DNA of 64,000 nt from Georgenia satyanarayanai. Lineage in GTDB: Bacteria > Actinomycetota > Actinomycetes > Actinomycetales > Actinomycetaceae. The stretch is from assembly GCF_900116375.1 (NCBI RefSeq), contig NZ_UETB01000006.1:1-64000 (forward strand), read 5' to 3'. A model generated the notes under the pieces. The model made no database searches, was not told where the DNA came from, and was given only the letters and a program-made list of their open reading frames with translations. The translations under genes and the position numbers were made by a program. This document shows, one piece after another, positions 31,613 through 38,690 of this stretch; position 1 is the stretch's first letter, and each line of letters begins with the position of its first letter.

Positions 31613-31636
31613 TCACGTGCACATTCGTCGGCTCAT
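31613..31636 (-). CDS. Leader peptide of metY-metX, MSRRMCT
   Basis: Seven codons and a TGA stop lie exactly 7 nt after a TAGGCT -10 box, so the RNA probably begins at this ATG and the frame is read leaderless. It contains two Met codons and one Cys codon in front of a methionine-synthesis operon. Cysteine-sensing leader peptides are known in mycobacteria; this one is not a polycysteine type and I do not recognise it. Confidence 0.5.
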   Translation of the reverse strand: MSRRMCT

Positions 31637-31643
31637 GCTGGGG

Positions 31644-31672
31644 AGCCTAGGAAGGCCCGGAGCGGCTGAGAA
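31644..31672 (-). promoter_or_regulatory. Promoter of the metY leader
   Basis: TTCTCA (31667-31672) and TAGGCT (31644-31649) are spaced by 17 nt on the minus strand, a good match in geometry to a housekeeping promoter. Confidence 0.55.
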
Positions 31673-31756
31673 GGGGCGTCTCGCGCAGCGGACCCGGGAA
31701 CGCGGCCCGTCCAGCACGTGGACGGAGCTGGACACGGCGGCCCCACCCCTCCCCGC

Positions 31757-31834
31757 CGAGCGCTGAGTTGTTGGCGCCGCGTCCCGGCGAGCGCTGAGTT
31801 GTTGGCGCCGCGTCCCGGCGAGCGCTGAGTTGTT
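31757..31834. repeat. Tandem 31-bp repeats, left half of an inverted array
   Basis: The 16-nt core CGAGCGCTGAGTTGTT occurs at 31757, 31788 and 31819. The first two copies are complete 31-bp units including an identical spacer with GGCGCC; the third is partial and followed by ACGG. The core is the reverse complement of the cores in the right half. It contains the palindrome AGCGCT. No reading frame is conserved through it. Confidence 0.9.
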
Positions 31835-31925
31835 ACGGGGCGGGTGGAAGGTCAGGCGCGGAGGGCTTGTGTCGGAGAGTGCGTGCACAGTTCCTCAGCG
31901 CGTGAAGGGCGTGGGTTCCAGTACC

Positions 31926-32097
31926 GACTCAACGCTCGCGAGGAACAACTCAGCGCTCGCGAGGCTCTGGGATGCGAGGAACAACTCAGCGCTCGCGAGG
32001 CTCTGGGTGCGGTAACAACTCAGCGCTCGCGAGGCTCTGGGGCGGAGTAACAACTCAGCGCTCGCGAGGGTGGGGTGCGGTAACAGCTCAGCGCTCG
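31926..32097. repeat. Right half of the inverted repeat array
   Basis: The core AACAACTCAGCGCTCG occurs at 31944, 31980, 32014 and 32049, with one mismatch at 32082 and a degraded copy at 31926-31938. Most copies continue as CGAGG. Periods are 36, 34, 35 and 33 nt. The spacers are related to each other (CTCTGGG or GTGGGG with TGCGGT), so this is a diverging tandem repeat. Confidence 0.9.
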
Positions 32098-32166
32098 CGA
32101 GGGTGGGGTGCGGTGAGTGGGGCAGGAATGACATGGCTGTGACTCGTGGGACTGGTGTTACGGGTG

Positions 32167-32195
32167 TTCCGTTCTGAGGTTTGACGCGCTAGCGT
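32167..32195 (+). promoter_or_regulatory. Candidate promoter of the NlpC/P60 gene
   Basis: TTCCGT (32167-32172) and TAGCGT (32190-32195) are 17 nt apart. The -35 match is weak, but a GTG reading frame follows the -10 at leaderless distance. Confidence 0.4.
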
Positions 32196-32203
32196 GTCCG
32201 TCG

Positions 32204-32236
32204 GTGCCGCACCCGGCGCTGCGTGAGGCCGCCTGA
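32204..32236 (+). CDS. Possible leaderless 10-codon frame before the NlpC/P60 gene
   Basis: GTG at 32204 lies 8 nt after TAGCGT and opens a frame reading MPHPALREAA then TGA, which ends 21 nt before the main start. The GAGGAGG site of the main gene lies between the two. It may be a translated upstream frame or chance. Confidence 0.3.
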   Translation: MPHPALREAA

Positions 32237-32257
32237 GCGGGCGGCAGAGGAGGCACT

Positions 32258-33676
32258 GTGGGCTGGTTGGACCGTCGGCGACAGGCAGCGGTGTCCGTCG
32301 CCGTGCTCGCGCTCACCAGCGGTGTGCTCGTCAGCTCGGCCACGGCCGAGCCGCCCAGCGAGGAGGACATCGCCACCGCCCGCGAGGCCGAGGGGCGCAC
32401 TGCCTCGAGCATCGCCGAGCTCGAGGTCGAGCTCGCCACCCTGGCCACCCAGCTCGAGGACGCGACGGTGCGCGCCCAGCTGGCCAACGAGGACTACCTC
32501 GGCGCGCAGGAGGCCCTCGACGAGGCGACCGCCCGCGCCGACGAGGCCCGCGAGGCCGCCGAGACCGCGCAGGCGGAGGTCGAGCAGCAGCGCACCGAGA
32601 TCGGGCGCATCGCGATGTCCGCCTACCGTTCCGGACCCGGCGCCCTCGGGCCCATCGAGCCGCTCCTGTCGGCCGACAGCTTCGAGAACGCCATGCAGCG
32701 CGCGACCACCACCGAGCGTATGGGTACCCGCGCCGACGAGACGCTGCAGCGGTTCCAGGCGACCGAGCTCGTCGCCGCCACCTTCCAGCGCCGGGCCGAC
32801 GAGGCCGCTGCCGCGCAGCAGGACGCGACGGCGGCGCTCGCCGCGGCTGCCGAGGAGACCCGCGCCGCCGCCAGCGGAGCCGAGACCCAGCTCGCGCTGT
32901 CCGCCGACCGCCGCGAGGGGCTCATCGCCCAGCTCGCGGAGCAGCGCGGCACGACGGCCGAGCTCGAGCGGGAGCGCCAGGACGCCCAGGACGAGGAGCG
33001 CCGCCGCCGTGAGGCGCAGGTCGCCCGTGCCGCGGCGCTCGAGGCTGCGCGCGAGCAGGACACCGCGTCCCGCGCCAACGAGCGGCCCGCTTCTCCGGCC
33101 CAGCCCGCCCCCGCGCCGTCGCGGCCCGAGAGCGAGCCGTCCCGGCCCGCGCCCGAGCCCGCCCGGCCGGCACCCGAGCCCACCCGACCCGCGCCGGAGC
33201 CGACGCGGCCCGCGCCGGAGCCGACGCGCCCGGCCCCCGAGCCGACCACCCCCGCCCCGCCCAAGCCCGAACCGAAGCCCGAGCCGGCACCCCAGCCGCC
33301 ACCGTCGTCGTCGAGCGGGGCGCGTGCGGCCCTGGACTGGGCCCGCACGCAGCTGGGCAAGCCCTACGTGTGGGGCGCCGCCGGGCCGAACGGCTACGAC
33401 TGCTCGGGCCTGACCCAGACCGCCTTCGCCCGCGCCGGGATCTCCCTGCCGCGCACGACGAAGGCGCAGTACGCGGCCACGAGCCGTGTGCCGGTCGACC
33501 AGCTCCAGCCCGGCGACCTCATCTTCTACTCCAACAACAGTGCCGCCTCGGGGATCTACCACGTGGCGATCTACGCCGGTGGCGGGATGCGCCTGCACGC
33601 GCCGTCGCCGGGCAAGAACGTCGAGCTCGTCCCCATGTACTGGCCGAACGTCCTGCCCTACGGCGGGCGGGTCTGA
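32258..33676 (+). CDS. Secreted NlpC/P60 peptidoglycan hydrolase, RipA-like
   Basis: This enzyme cleaves peptide stems in the cell wall, probably during separation of daughter cells. The 472-residue product has a signal peptide (about 1-30), two long coiled-coil segments (about 32-110 and 165-275), a Pro-rich hinge with five RPAPEPT-type repeats and a C-terminal NlpC/P60 domain with catalytic Cys in YDCSG (near 382) and His in YHVAIY (near 435). The coiled coil is expected to keep the domain inactive until activated. GTG start with GGAGG upstream. It converges on ppa with 1 nt between stops. Confidence 0.92.
   Translation: MGWLDRRRQAAVSVAVLALTSGVLVSSATAEPPSEEDIATAREAEGRTASSIAELEVELATLATQLEDATVRAQLANEDYLGAQEALDEATARADEAREAAETAQAEVEQQRTEIGRIAMSAYRSGPGALGPIEPLLSADSFENAMQRATTTERMGTRADETLQRFQATELVAATFQRRADEAAAAQQDATAALAAAAEETRAAASGAETQLALSADRREGLIAQLAEQRGTTAELERERQDAQDEERRRREAQVARAAALEAAREQDTASRANERPASPAQPAPAPSRPESEPSRPAPEPARPAPEPTRPAPEPTRPAPEPTRPAPEPTTPAPPKPEPKPEPAPQPPPSSSSGARAALDWARTQLGKPYVWGAAGPNGYDCSGLTQTAFARAGISLPRTTKAQYAATSRVPVDQLQPGDLIFYSNNSAASGIYHVAIYAGGGMRLHAPSPGKNVELVPMYWPNVLPYGGRV
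33143..33247 (+). repeat. Five 21-bp repeats encoding RPAPEP(T/A)
   Basis: Five consecutive heptads make the Pro-rich linker of the NlpC/P60 protein. DNA identity among units 2-5 is high, so copy number may vary between strains. Confidence 0.85.
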
Positions 33677-33677
33677 G

Positions 33678-34205
33678 CTACTCGGCCTGACCCGGCCCGT
33701 GCGGGTCGGCGTGCTCGTAGTAGCCGGAGTCCTTGGCGCGCTGGAAGGAGCGGCGGATCTCCTCCTCCGCCTCCTCGCGGCCCACCCAGTGCGCGCCCTC
33801 GACGGACTTGCCGGGCTCGAGGTCCTTGTAGACCTCGAAGAAGTGCTGGATCTCCAGGCGGTGGAACTCGCTGACGTCCTCGATGTCCGTGCGCCACGAC
33901 GCGCGCTGGTCACCGGTGGGCACGCACAGCACCTTGTCGTCACCGCCGGCCTCGTCACGCATGCGGAACATGCCCAGCGCGCGGCAGCGGATGAGGCAGC
34001 CGGGGAAGGTGGGCTCCTCGAGGAGGACGAGCGCGTCCAGGGGGTCCCCGTCCTCGCCGAGGGTCATCTCGATGAAGCCGTAGTCGTCGGGGTAACGGGT
34101 GGAGGTGAAGAGCATCCGGTCCAGGCGGATCCGTCCGGTCTCGTGATCCACCTCGTACTTGTTGCGGTTCCCCTTGGGGATCTCGATCGTGACGTCGAAC
34201 TCCAC
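33678..34205 (-). CDS. ppa: Inorganic pyrophosphatase (family I)
   Basis: Ppa hydrolyses pyrophosphate released by biosynthesis, here also useful to the PPDK reaction. The 175-residue product has the family I signature DGDPLDAL and the usual start [14 protein letters not shown] at 34205 gives the conventional N terminus; an in-frame ATG at 34268 would add 21 disordered residues. A TAGTCT hexamer on the other strand belongs to the divergent dacB. ppa next to dacB is conserved in actinomycetes. Confidence 0.93.
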   Translation of the reverse strand: MEFDVTIEIPKGNRNKYEVDHETGRIRLDRMLFTSTRYPDDYGFIEMTLGEDGDPLDALVLLEEPTFPGCLIRCRALGMFRMRDEAGGDDKVLCVPTGDQRASWRTDIEDVSEFHRLEIQHFFEVYKDLEPGKSVEGAHWVGREEAEEEIRRSFQRAKDSGYYEHADPHGPGQAE

Positions 34206-34333
34206 TGCCTGACCTCTTCTCCTGGGCGCCGGAGCCTCGCCGGGGTGCGGGACCGGGGGTGCGCTCATGTCGTTACCGGGCACTAGTCTGACCTACGAGT
34301 TCGCAGAACGCGGCCACGACGTGGCGCAGGAGG

Positions 34334-35719
34334 GTGGCGGCCGGCGTGGCGTCGAGCAGCAGGCGGCGGGTGACGGCCGCCGTCACCACCCTGCTCCTCC
34401 TCCTCGTGGGCGGCTACGGCGCGGCCGACGCCGCCGACCTCGTCCCCGGTGTCCTCACCACCCGGCCGCCGGTCCCCGAACCCGCTCCCTTCCCGGAGCC
34501 GACCGCCGCGCCGGCCGCGCCGCTCGTGCCGGGCCTCGACCCGCAGGCACAGGTGCCGTCGGCGCAGCGGCTCACCGAGCTCAGCGAGGCGCTCGTCGCC
34601 GACGAGCGCACCGGCGGGGACGTCGGCGTCGTCGTGGAGGACGCCCTCACCGGGGAGGTGCTCGTCGACGTCGGTGGTTCCCGGCCGCGTACCCCCGCCT
34701 CGTCCGTCAAGCTCCTCGGTGCCGTCGCGGCGCTCGACGCGCTCGGCCCCGGCCACGTCCTGCGCACGACGGCGGTGGCCGGGGAGGGCGGGCAGGTGGT
34801 GCTCGTCGGCGGCGGGGACATCCTCCTCACCGACGGCGAGGCCAACCCGCGCGACGTCGTGGGCCGCGCCTCGCTGCGCGACCTCGCTGCCCAGGCCGCA
34901 CCGGCGCTCGCCGGGCAGGAGGTGAGCGTGGCCGTGGACGACTCCCTGTTCACCGGCCCGCTCTACGCCCCCGGGTGGGGCGGTATCGACCTCGACTTCG
35001 TCATGCCGGTCCAGCCGCTGGCCGTGCGGGCCGGCGTCGACCCGAGCGGCGGGTACCGGGAGGACCCGGCCCTCGCGGCCGGCGCCGCCTTCGCGGACGC
35101 GCTGCGCGCCGAGGGCGTCGAGGTCCGCGGGGAGGTGGTCCGTGCCGTCGCCCCCGCGGACGGCCAGGAGCTGGGAGCGGTGGAGTCCGCGCCCCTGCGC
35201 GACGTCGTCGCCCACACCCTGGCGGTGTCGGAGAACTCGGTGGCGGAGGTGCTCTCCCGGCTCGTCGCCGTCGCCGACGGCGAGGAGGCCACCTTCGCGG
35301 GCGCCGCCCGCGCCGTCGTCGACCGGCTCGCCGGGCTCGGGATCGACACCGACGGCGTCACCCTCGCCGACACCTCCGGTCTCCTCGTGGAGAACCAGGT
35401 CCCGGCGCACGTCCTCGCGGACGTCCTCACCACCGCGATGGAGCGCCCCGAGCTGCGCGGCGCCGTCACGGGCGTGCCCGCCGCCGGCCTCGAGGGCACG
35501 CTGAGGTCACGGCCGATGGGCCCGGCGGCCGGGGTGCTGCGGGCCAAGACGGGCACGCTCACCACGGCCGTCAGCCTCACCGGTCTCGTCCAGGACGTCC
35601 GGGGCCGGCTGCTCGTCTTCGCCGTCGTGGCCGACGAGCTCGAGCTCGGCGGCGTGGGCCCGGCCCGCGCCGCCATCGACGAGTGGGCCGCCGAGGTCAC
35701 CACCTGCGCGTGCGGCTAG
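34334..35719 (+). CDS. dacB: D-alanyl-D-alanine carboxypeptidase, PBP4 (DacB) family
   Basis: The 461-residue exported enzyme trims or cuts cross-links in peptidoglycan. An N-terminal hydrophobic signal (about 14-32) and a Pro-rich linker precede the catalytic domain. The three serine-peptidase motifs are present: SSVK (near 122), SEN (near 299) and KTG (near 405). The start is uncertain: AGGAGG directly touches the GTG at 34334 and is 12 nt from the next in-frame GTG at 34346. The neighbours ppa and the zincin gene are as in M. tuberculosis. Confidence 0.9.
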   Translation: MAAGVASSSRRRVTAAVTTLLLLLVGGYGAADAADLVPGVLTTRPPVPEPAPFPEPTAAPAAPLVPGLDPQAQVPSAQRLTELSEALVADERTGGDVGVVVEDALTGEVLVDVGGSRPRTPASSVKLLGAVAALDALGPGHVLRTTAVAGEGGQVVLVGGGDILLTDGEANPRDVVGRASLRDLAAQAAPALAGQEVSVAVDDSLFTGPLYAPGWGGIDLDFVMPVQPLAVRAGVDPSGGYREDPALAAGAAFADALRAEGVEVRGEVVRAVAPADGQELGAVESAPLRDVVAHTLAVSENSVAEVLSRLVAVADGEEATFAGAARAVVDRLAGLGIDTDGVTLADTSGLLVENQVPAHVLADVLTTAMERPELRGAVTGVPAAGLEGTLRSRPMGPAAGVLRAKTGTLTTAVSLTGLVQDVRGRLLVFAVVADELELGGVGPARAAIDEWAAEVTTCACG

Positions 35720-35733
35720 CGTCTCCGCACTGC

Positions 35734-35793
35734 GCAGCTGGTGGCTCCGCCGACGCCGCAGCGCCCGGAGGCGTCGCCGGACCCACCAGCTGC
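35734..35793. repeat. Intergenic foldback element with GCAGCTGGTG ends
   Basis: Arms 35734-35757 and 35770-35793 are 24 nt long and match as inverted repeats at 22 of 24 positions, around a 12-nt loop. It follows dacB and may end its transcript, but there is no T tract. The outer sequence GCAGCTGGTG recurs in the element near 43.5 kb. Confidence 0.75.
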
Positions 35794-35835
35794 GACGATC
35801 GGGGACGGCGCTGCGCCGGCGACCGGTGCGCGGGA

Positions 35836-35841
35836 TAGCGT
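35836..35841 (+). promoter_or_regulatory. -10 hexamer TAGCGT, leaderless start of the zincin gene
   Basis: The hexamer ends 6 nt before the ATG at 35848. No ribosome binding site is seen. Confidence 0.55.
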
Positions 35842-35847
35842 GACCGC

Positions 35848-36909
35848 ATGAGCTCTCCCATCGACTGGCGGGCGGCCCGCCACCGTGCCGCCGTGCTGTC
35901 CCGGCCCGGACCTCGCGCCGGGCGCGCCGAGGCCCGTGGCCTGGTCACCGTGCTCCACACCTCTGCGCGGGAGGCGCCGGGCCACGTCGCCGACATCACC
36001 GGCCTGGACGACGCCGCCGCGCAGGCCGCCCGGCGCCCCGTCTACGTCGTGGACCGGGCGCGCTGGGCCGAGGCCAACATCGGGATGTTCCGCCATCTCG
36101 TGGGCGACCTGCTCCCGCCCACCACGCTGCCCGGTGCCGCGCGCCTCGGCGGCGAGGAGCTCGGCGTCATGCTCTCCTACCTGTCGACGAAGGTGCTGGG
36201 CCAGTTCGACCCCTTCACCAGCGCCGGTGGCAGCGAGGAGCCGGGCTACCTCCTCCTCGTCGCGCCGAACATCCTCCACGTCGAGCGCGAGCTCGACCTC
36301 GACGCCCTCGACTTCCGCCGCTGGGTCTGCCTCCACGAGCAGACCCACGCCGTCCAGTTCTCCGCCGCGCCCTGGCTCGCCGGCCACCTCGCCGAGCGGA
36401 TGACCGCGACCGTCTCCTCCATCGCCTCCCCCGAGGGTGGGGGCCAGCGCCTGGCGCGCACCCTGCGCTCCGTCGTCGAGGCCGTCACCACCCCGCGCGG
36501 TGAGACGCCGACGGCGCAGGCACTCGCCGGCCCGCTCGTGGACGCCGTCCTCACCGAGGAGGAGCGCGAGCGGCTCGCGGAGGTCGTCGCCGTCATGTCG
36601 CTGCTCGAGGGCCACGCCGACGTCGTCATGGACGCCGTCGGGCCCCGCGTGCTGCCCTCCGTGGCCCGCATCCGCACCCAGTTCGAGCGCCGCCGCGAGG
36701 GCACCGGGACCCTGGACGTCGTCGTGCGTCGACTCATGGGGATGGACGCGAAGATCGCCCAGTACCGCAACGGCGCCGACTTCGTCCGCGGGGTCGTCCA
36801 CCGGGTGGGCCACAACGGGCTCAACGCCGTGTGGGCGGCCGCGGAGAACCTGCCGACCCCCGCCGAGATCGCCGACCCGACCGCCTGGGTGCGCCGGGTC
36901 CACGGCTGA
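35848..36909 (+). CDS. Zinc-dependent metalloprotease-like protein (DUF2342/zincin family)
   Basis: The 353-residue product has the zinc motif HEQTH at about 163-167 and a downstream EGHADVVMD stretch that may give the third ligand. There is no signal peptide, so it is cytoplasmic. This family was named after an association with F420 biosynthesis, but its substrate is unknown. It sits between dacB and tilS as in M. tuberculosis (Rv3626c position), and tilS begins 3 nt after its stop. Confidence 0.85.
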   Translation: MSSPIDWRAARHRAAVLSRPGPRAGRAEARGLVTVLHTSAREAPGHVADITGLDDAAAQAARRPVYVVDRARWAEANIGMFRHLVGDLLPPTTLPGAARLGGEELGVMLSYLSTKVLGQFDPFTSAGGSEEPGYLLLVAPNILHVERELDLDALDFRRWVCLHEQTHAVQFSAAPWLAGHLAERMTATVSSIASPEGGGQRLARTLRSVVEAVTTPRGETPTAQALAGPLVDAVLTEEERERLAEVVAVMSLLEGHADVVMDAVGPRVLPSVARIRTQFERRREGTGTLDVVVRRLMGMDAKIAQYRNGADFVRGVVHRVGHNGLNAVWAAAENLPTPAEIADPTAWVRRVHG

Positions 36910-36912
36910 GCC

Positions 36913-37980
36913 GTGGCCGGGCCCGCCCCGGCGGTGGCCGCCGCCCGCACCGCCGTCCGGACGGCGCTCGCGGACCTGCCCGCGGGGTCCCTCGTGCTCG
37001 TCGCCTGCTCGGGCGGAGCCGACTCCCTCGCCCTGGCCGCAGCGACCGCCTTCGTCGCCCCGCGGGCGGGACTGCGGGCGGGCGCGGTCGTCGTCGACCA
37101 CCGGCTGCAGGGCGGCAGCGACGGGGTCGCCCGGGAGGCGGCGGACGCGTGCCGCGGGCTCGGGCTGGCACCGGTCCAGGTGCTCGGCGTCGACGTCGGC
37201 GGGTCCGGCGGCCCGGAGGCCGCCGCGCGCACGGCACGCTACGCGGCGCTCGACGACGCCGCGGCGACGAGCGGGGCGGCAGCGGTGCTGCTCGGGCACA
37301 CCCTCGACGACCAGGCCGAGACGGTGCTCCTCGGCCTGGGCCGAGGGTCCGGTGGCCGCTCGCTGGCCGGGATGGCCCCCGCCGCGGGACGGTGGCGCCG
37401 TCCCCTGCTCGGCCTGCGGCGGCGGGACACCGAGGCGGTCTGCACGGCCCTCGGGCTGCCCTGGGCCCAGGACCCGACGAACTCACCCGACGGCCCCTGG
37501 CGCCGCGCGGACGGTGGACCACTGCGCCGCTCCGCCGTCCGCCACCACGTCCTGCCCGCCCTGGAGGAGGCGCTCGGCCCGGGCGTCCCCGAGGCGCTGG
37601 CCCGCACCGCGCGTCGGCTGCGGGAGGACGAGGACTACCTCGCCACCGCCGCGGCCGAGCTCGGGACGCGCGCCGGCCTCGCGCCGTCGGCGGGGGAGGG
37701 GGGCGGGACCCGGACGGACGGGCCCGGGGAGGTGAGCCTCGACGTCGTCGTGCTCGAGGGGGCGCACCCCGCCCTGCGGGGACGGGTGCTCCACCGGGCC
37801 GCCACGGCCGCGGGGTGCCCGCCCGGCGCGCTCACCGCCACCCACGTCGCGGCGCTCGAGGCGCTGGTCACGGACTACCGTGGTCAGGGCCCGCTGTCGC
37901 TGCCCGGCGCTGTCACCGCCGGGCGTCGGTGTGGCAGGCTGACCTTCGGCCGCCGCGGCCAGCGCGGCGCAGGTGAGTGA
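36913..37980 (+). CDS. tilS: tRNA(Ile)-lysidine synthetase
   Basis: TilS converts the wobble cytidine of tRNA-Ile(CAU) to lysidine so that it reads AUA. The 355-residue product has the PP-loop SGGADS at about 33-38 and the family stretch [21 protein letters not shown]. The C-terminal domain is short, as is normal in actinomycetes. GTG start 3 nt after the zincin stop, and the end overlaps or abuts hpt. Confidence 0.93.
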   Translation: MAGPAPAVAAARTAVRTALADLPAGSLVLVACSGGADSLALAAATAFVAPRAGLRAGAVVVDHRLQGGSDGVAREAADACRGLGLAPVQVLGVDVGGSGGPEAAARTARYAALDDAAATSGAAAVLLGHTLDDQAETVLLGLGRGSGGRSLAGMAPAAGRWRRPLLGLRRRDTEAVCTALGLPWAQDPTNSPDGPWRRADGGPLRRSAVRHHVLPALEEALGPGVPEALARTARRLREDEDYLATAAAELGTRAGLAPSAGEGGGTRTDGPGEVSLDVVVLEGAHPALRGRVLHRAATAAGCPPGALTATHVAALEALVTDYRGQGPLSLPGAVTAGRRCGRLTFGRRGQRGAGE

Positions 37981-37990
37981 GGGAGTGCGC

Positions 37991-38545
37991 GTGGACGCCA
38001 GCGACATGGGAGACGACCTCGAGAAGGTCCTGCTGTCCAAGGAGCAGATCGAGGCGCGCCTCGACGAGATGGCGGCCGAGATCGACGCCGACTACGCCGG
38101 CAAGGACCTCCTGCTCGTCGGGGTGCTGCGCGGGGCCGTCATGGTCATGGCCGACCTCTCCCGCCGCCTGCACACGAGCATCGAGATGGACTGGATGGCG
38201 GTCTCCTCCTACGGCTCGGGCACCAAGTCCTCCGGCGTGGTGCGCATCCTCAAGGACCTCGACACCGACCTCCACGGGCGCCACGTGCTCATCGTCGAGG
38301 ACATCATCGACTCCGGGCTCACGCTCTCCTGGCTCGTGTCGAACCTCCGCAGCCGCGGCCCGGCGTCGGTGGAGATCGCCACCCTGCTGCGCAAGCCGGA
38401 GGCGGCCAAGGTCGAGGTCGACGTCCGGTACGTGGGCTTCGACATCCCGCCGGAGTTCGTCATCGGCTACGGCCTCGACTTCGCCGAGAAGTACCGTCAC
38501 CTGCCCTTCGTCGGCACCCTCGCGCCCCACGTCTACAACGGCTGA
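37991..38545 (+). CDS. hpt: Hypoxanthine phosphoribosyltransferase
   Basis: Hpt salvages hypoxanthine and guanine using PRPP. The 184-residue product has the PRPP-binding motif VEDIIDSGLTL and the LRGAVMVMADL loop. GTG at 37991 was chosen because GGGAG lies 6 nt before it and the protein then begins MDASDMGDDLEK as in relatives; a GTG at 37973 overlapping tilS would add six residues. tilS-hpt-ftsH is a conserved bacterial order. Confidence 0.94.
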   Translation: MDASDMGDDLEKVLLSKEQIEARLDEMAAEIDADYAGKDLLLVGVLRGAVMVMADLSRRLHTSIEMDWMAVSSYGSGTKSSGVVRILKDLDTDLHGRHVLIVEDIIDSGLTLSWLVSNLRSRGPASVEIATLLRKPEAAKVEVDVRYVGFDIPPEFVIGYGLDFAEKYRHLPFVGTLAPHVYNG

Positions 38546-38559
38546 GCCTCCCGTGCGTG

Positions 38560-38583
38560 GCCGCCCGGCACGTCCCGGGCGGC
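38560..38583 (+). terminator. Hairpin between hpt and ftsH
   Basis: A 9-bp GC stem with a CACGTC loop follows hpt by 14 nt. It lacks a T tract and is only a candidate terminator. Confidence 0.5.
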
Positions 38584-38630
38584 GGTCCCGCCCTGGGCGA
38601 ACACGGACCCGCCTGCGCGGACCCTACGTG

Positions 38631-38636
38631 TAACGT
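38631..38636 (+). promoter_or_regulatory. -10 hexamer TAACGT upstream of ftsH
   Basis: TAACGT ends 6 nt before an ATG at 38643 that opens a mini reading frame overlapping the ftsH start. Confidence 0.5.
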
Positions 38637-38642
38637 CAAACG

Positions 38643-38690
38643 ATGATCGATCGACCAGGAGGGACCCGGCCGTCGCGCCGCCACCGATGA
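38643..38690 (+). CDS. Possible leaderless 15-codon frame coupled to ftsH
   Basis: The frame reads [15 protein letters not shown] and its TGA overlaps the ftsH ATG as ATGA. It begins at the distance from a -10 box expected for leaderless translation. The only good ribosome binding site of the region (AGGAGGG, 38657-38663) lies inside it and 24 nt from the ftsH start, so ftsH may depend on coupling to this frame. Confidence 0.45.
   Translation: MIDRPGGTRPSRRHR

Noticed and set aside
31484-31640. SAM or other riboswitch in the metY leader
   Set aside because: I could not find the conserved core of any SAM riboswitch class; the leader-peptide reading explains the region better. A covariance-model search would settle this.
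31757-32097. CRISPR array
   Set aside because: Repeat cores are only 16 nt, occur in both orientations, and the spacers resemble each other and vary in length. No cas gene is present.
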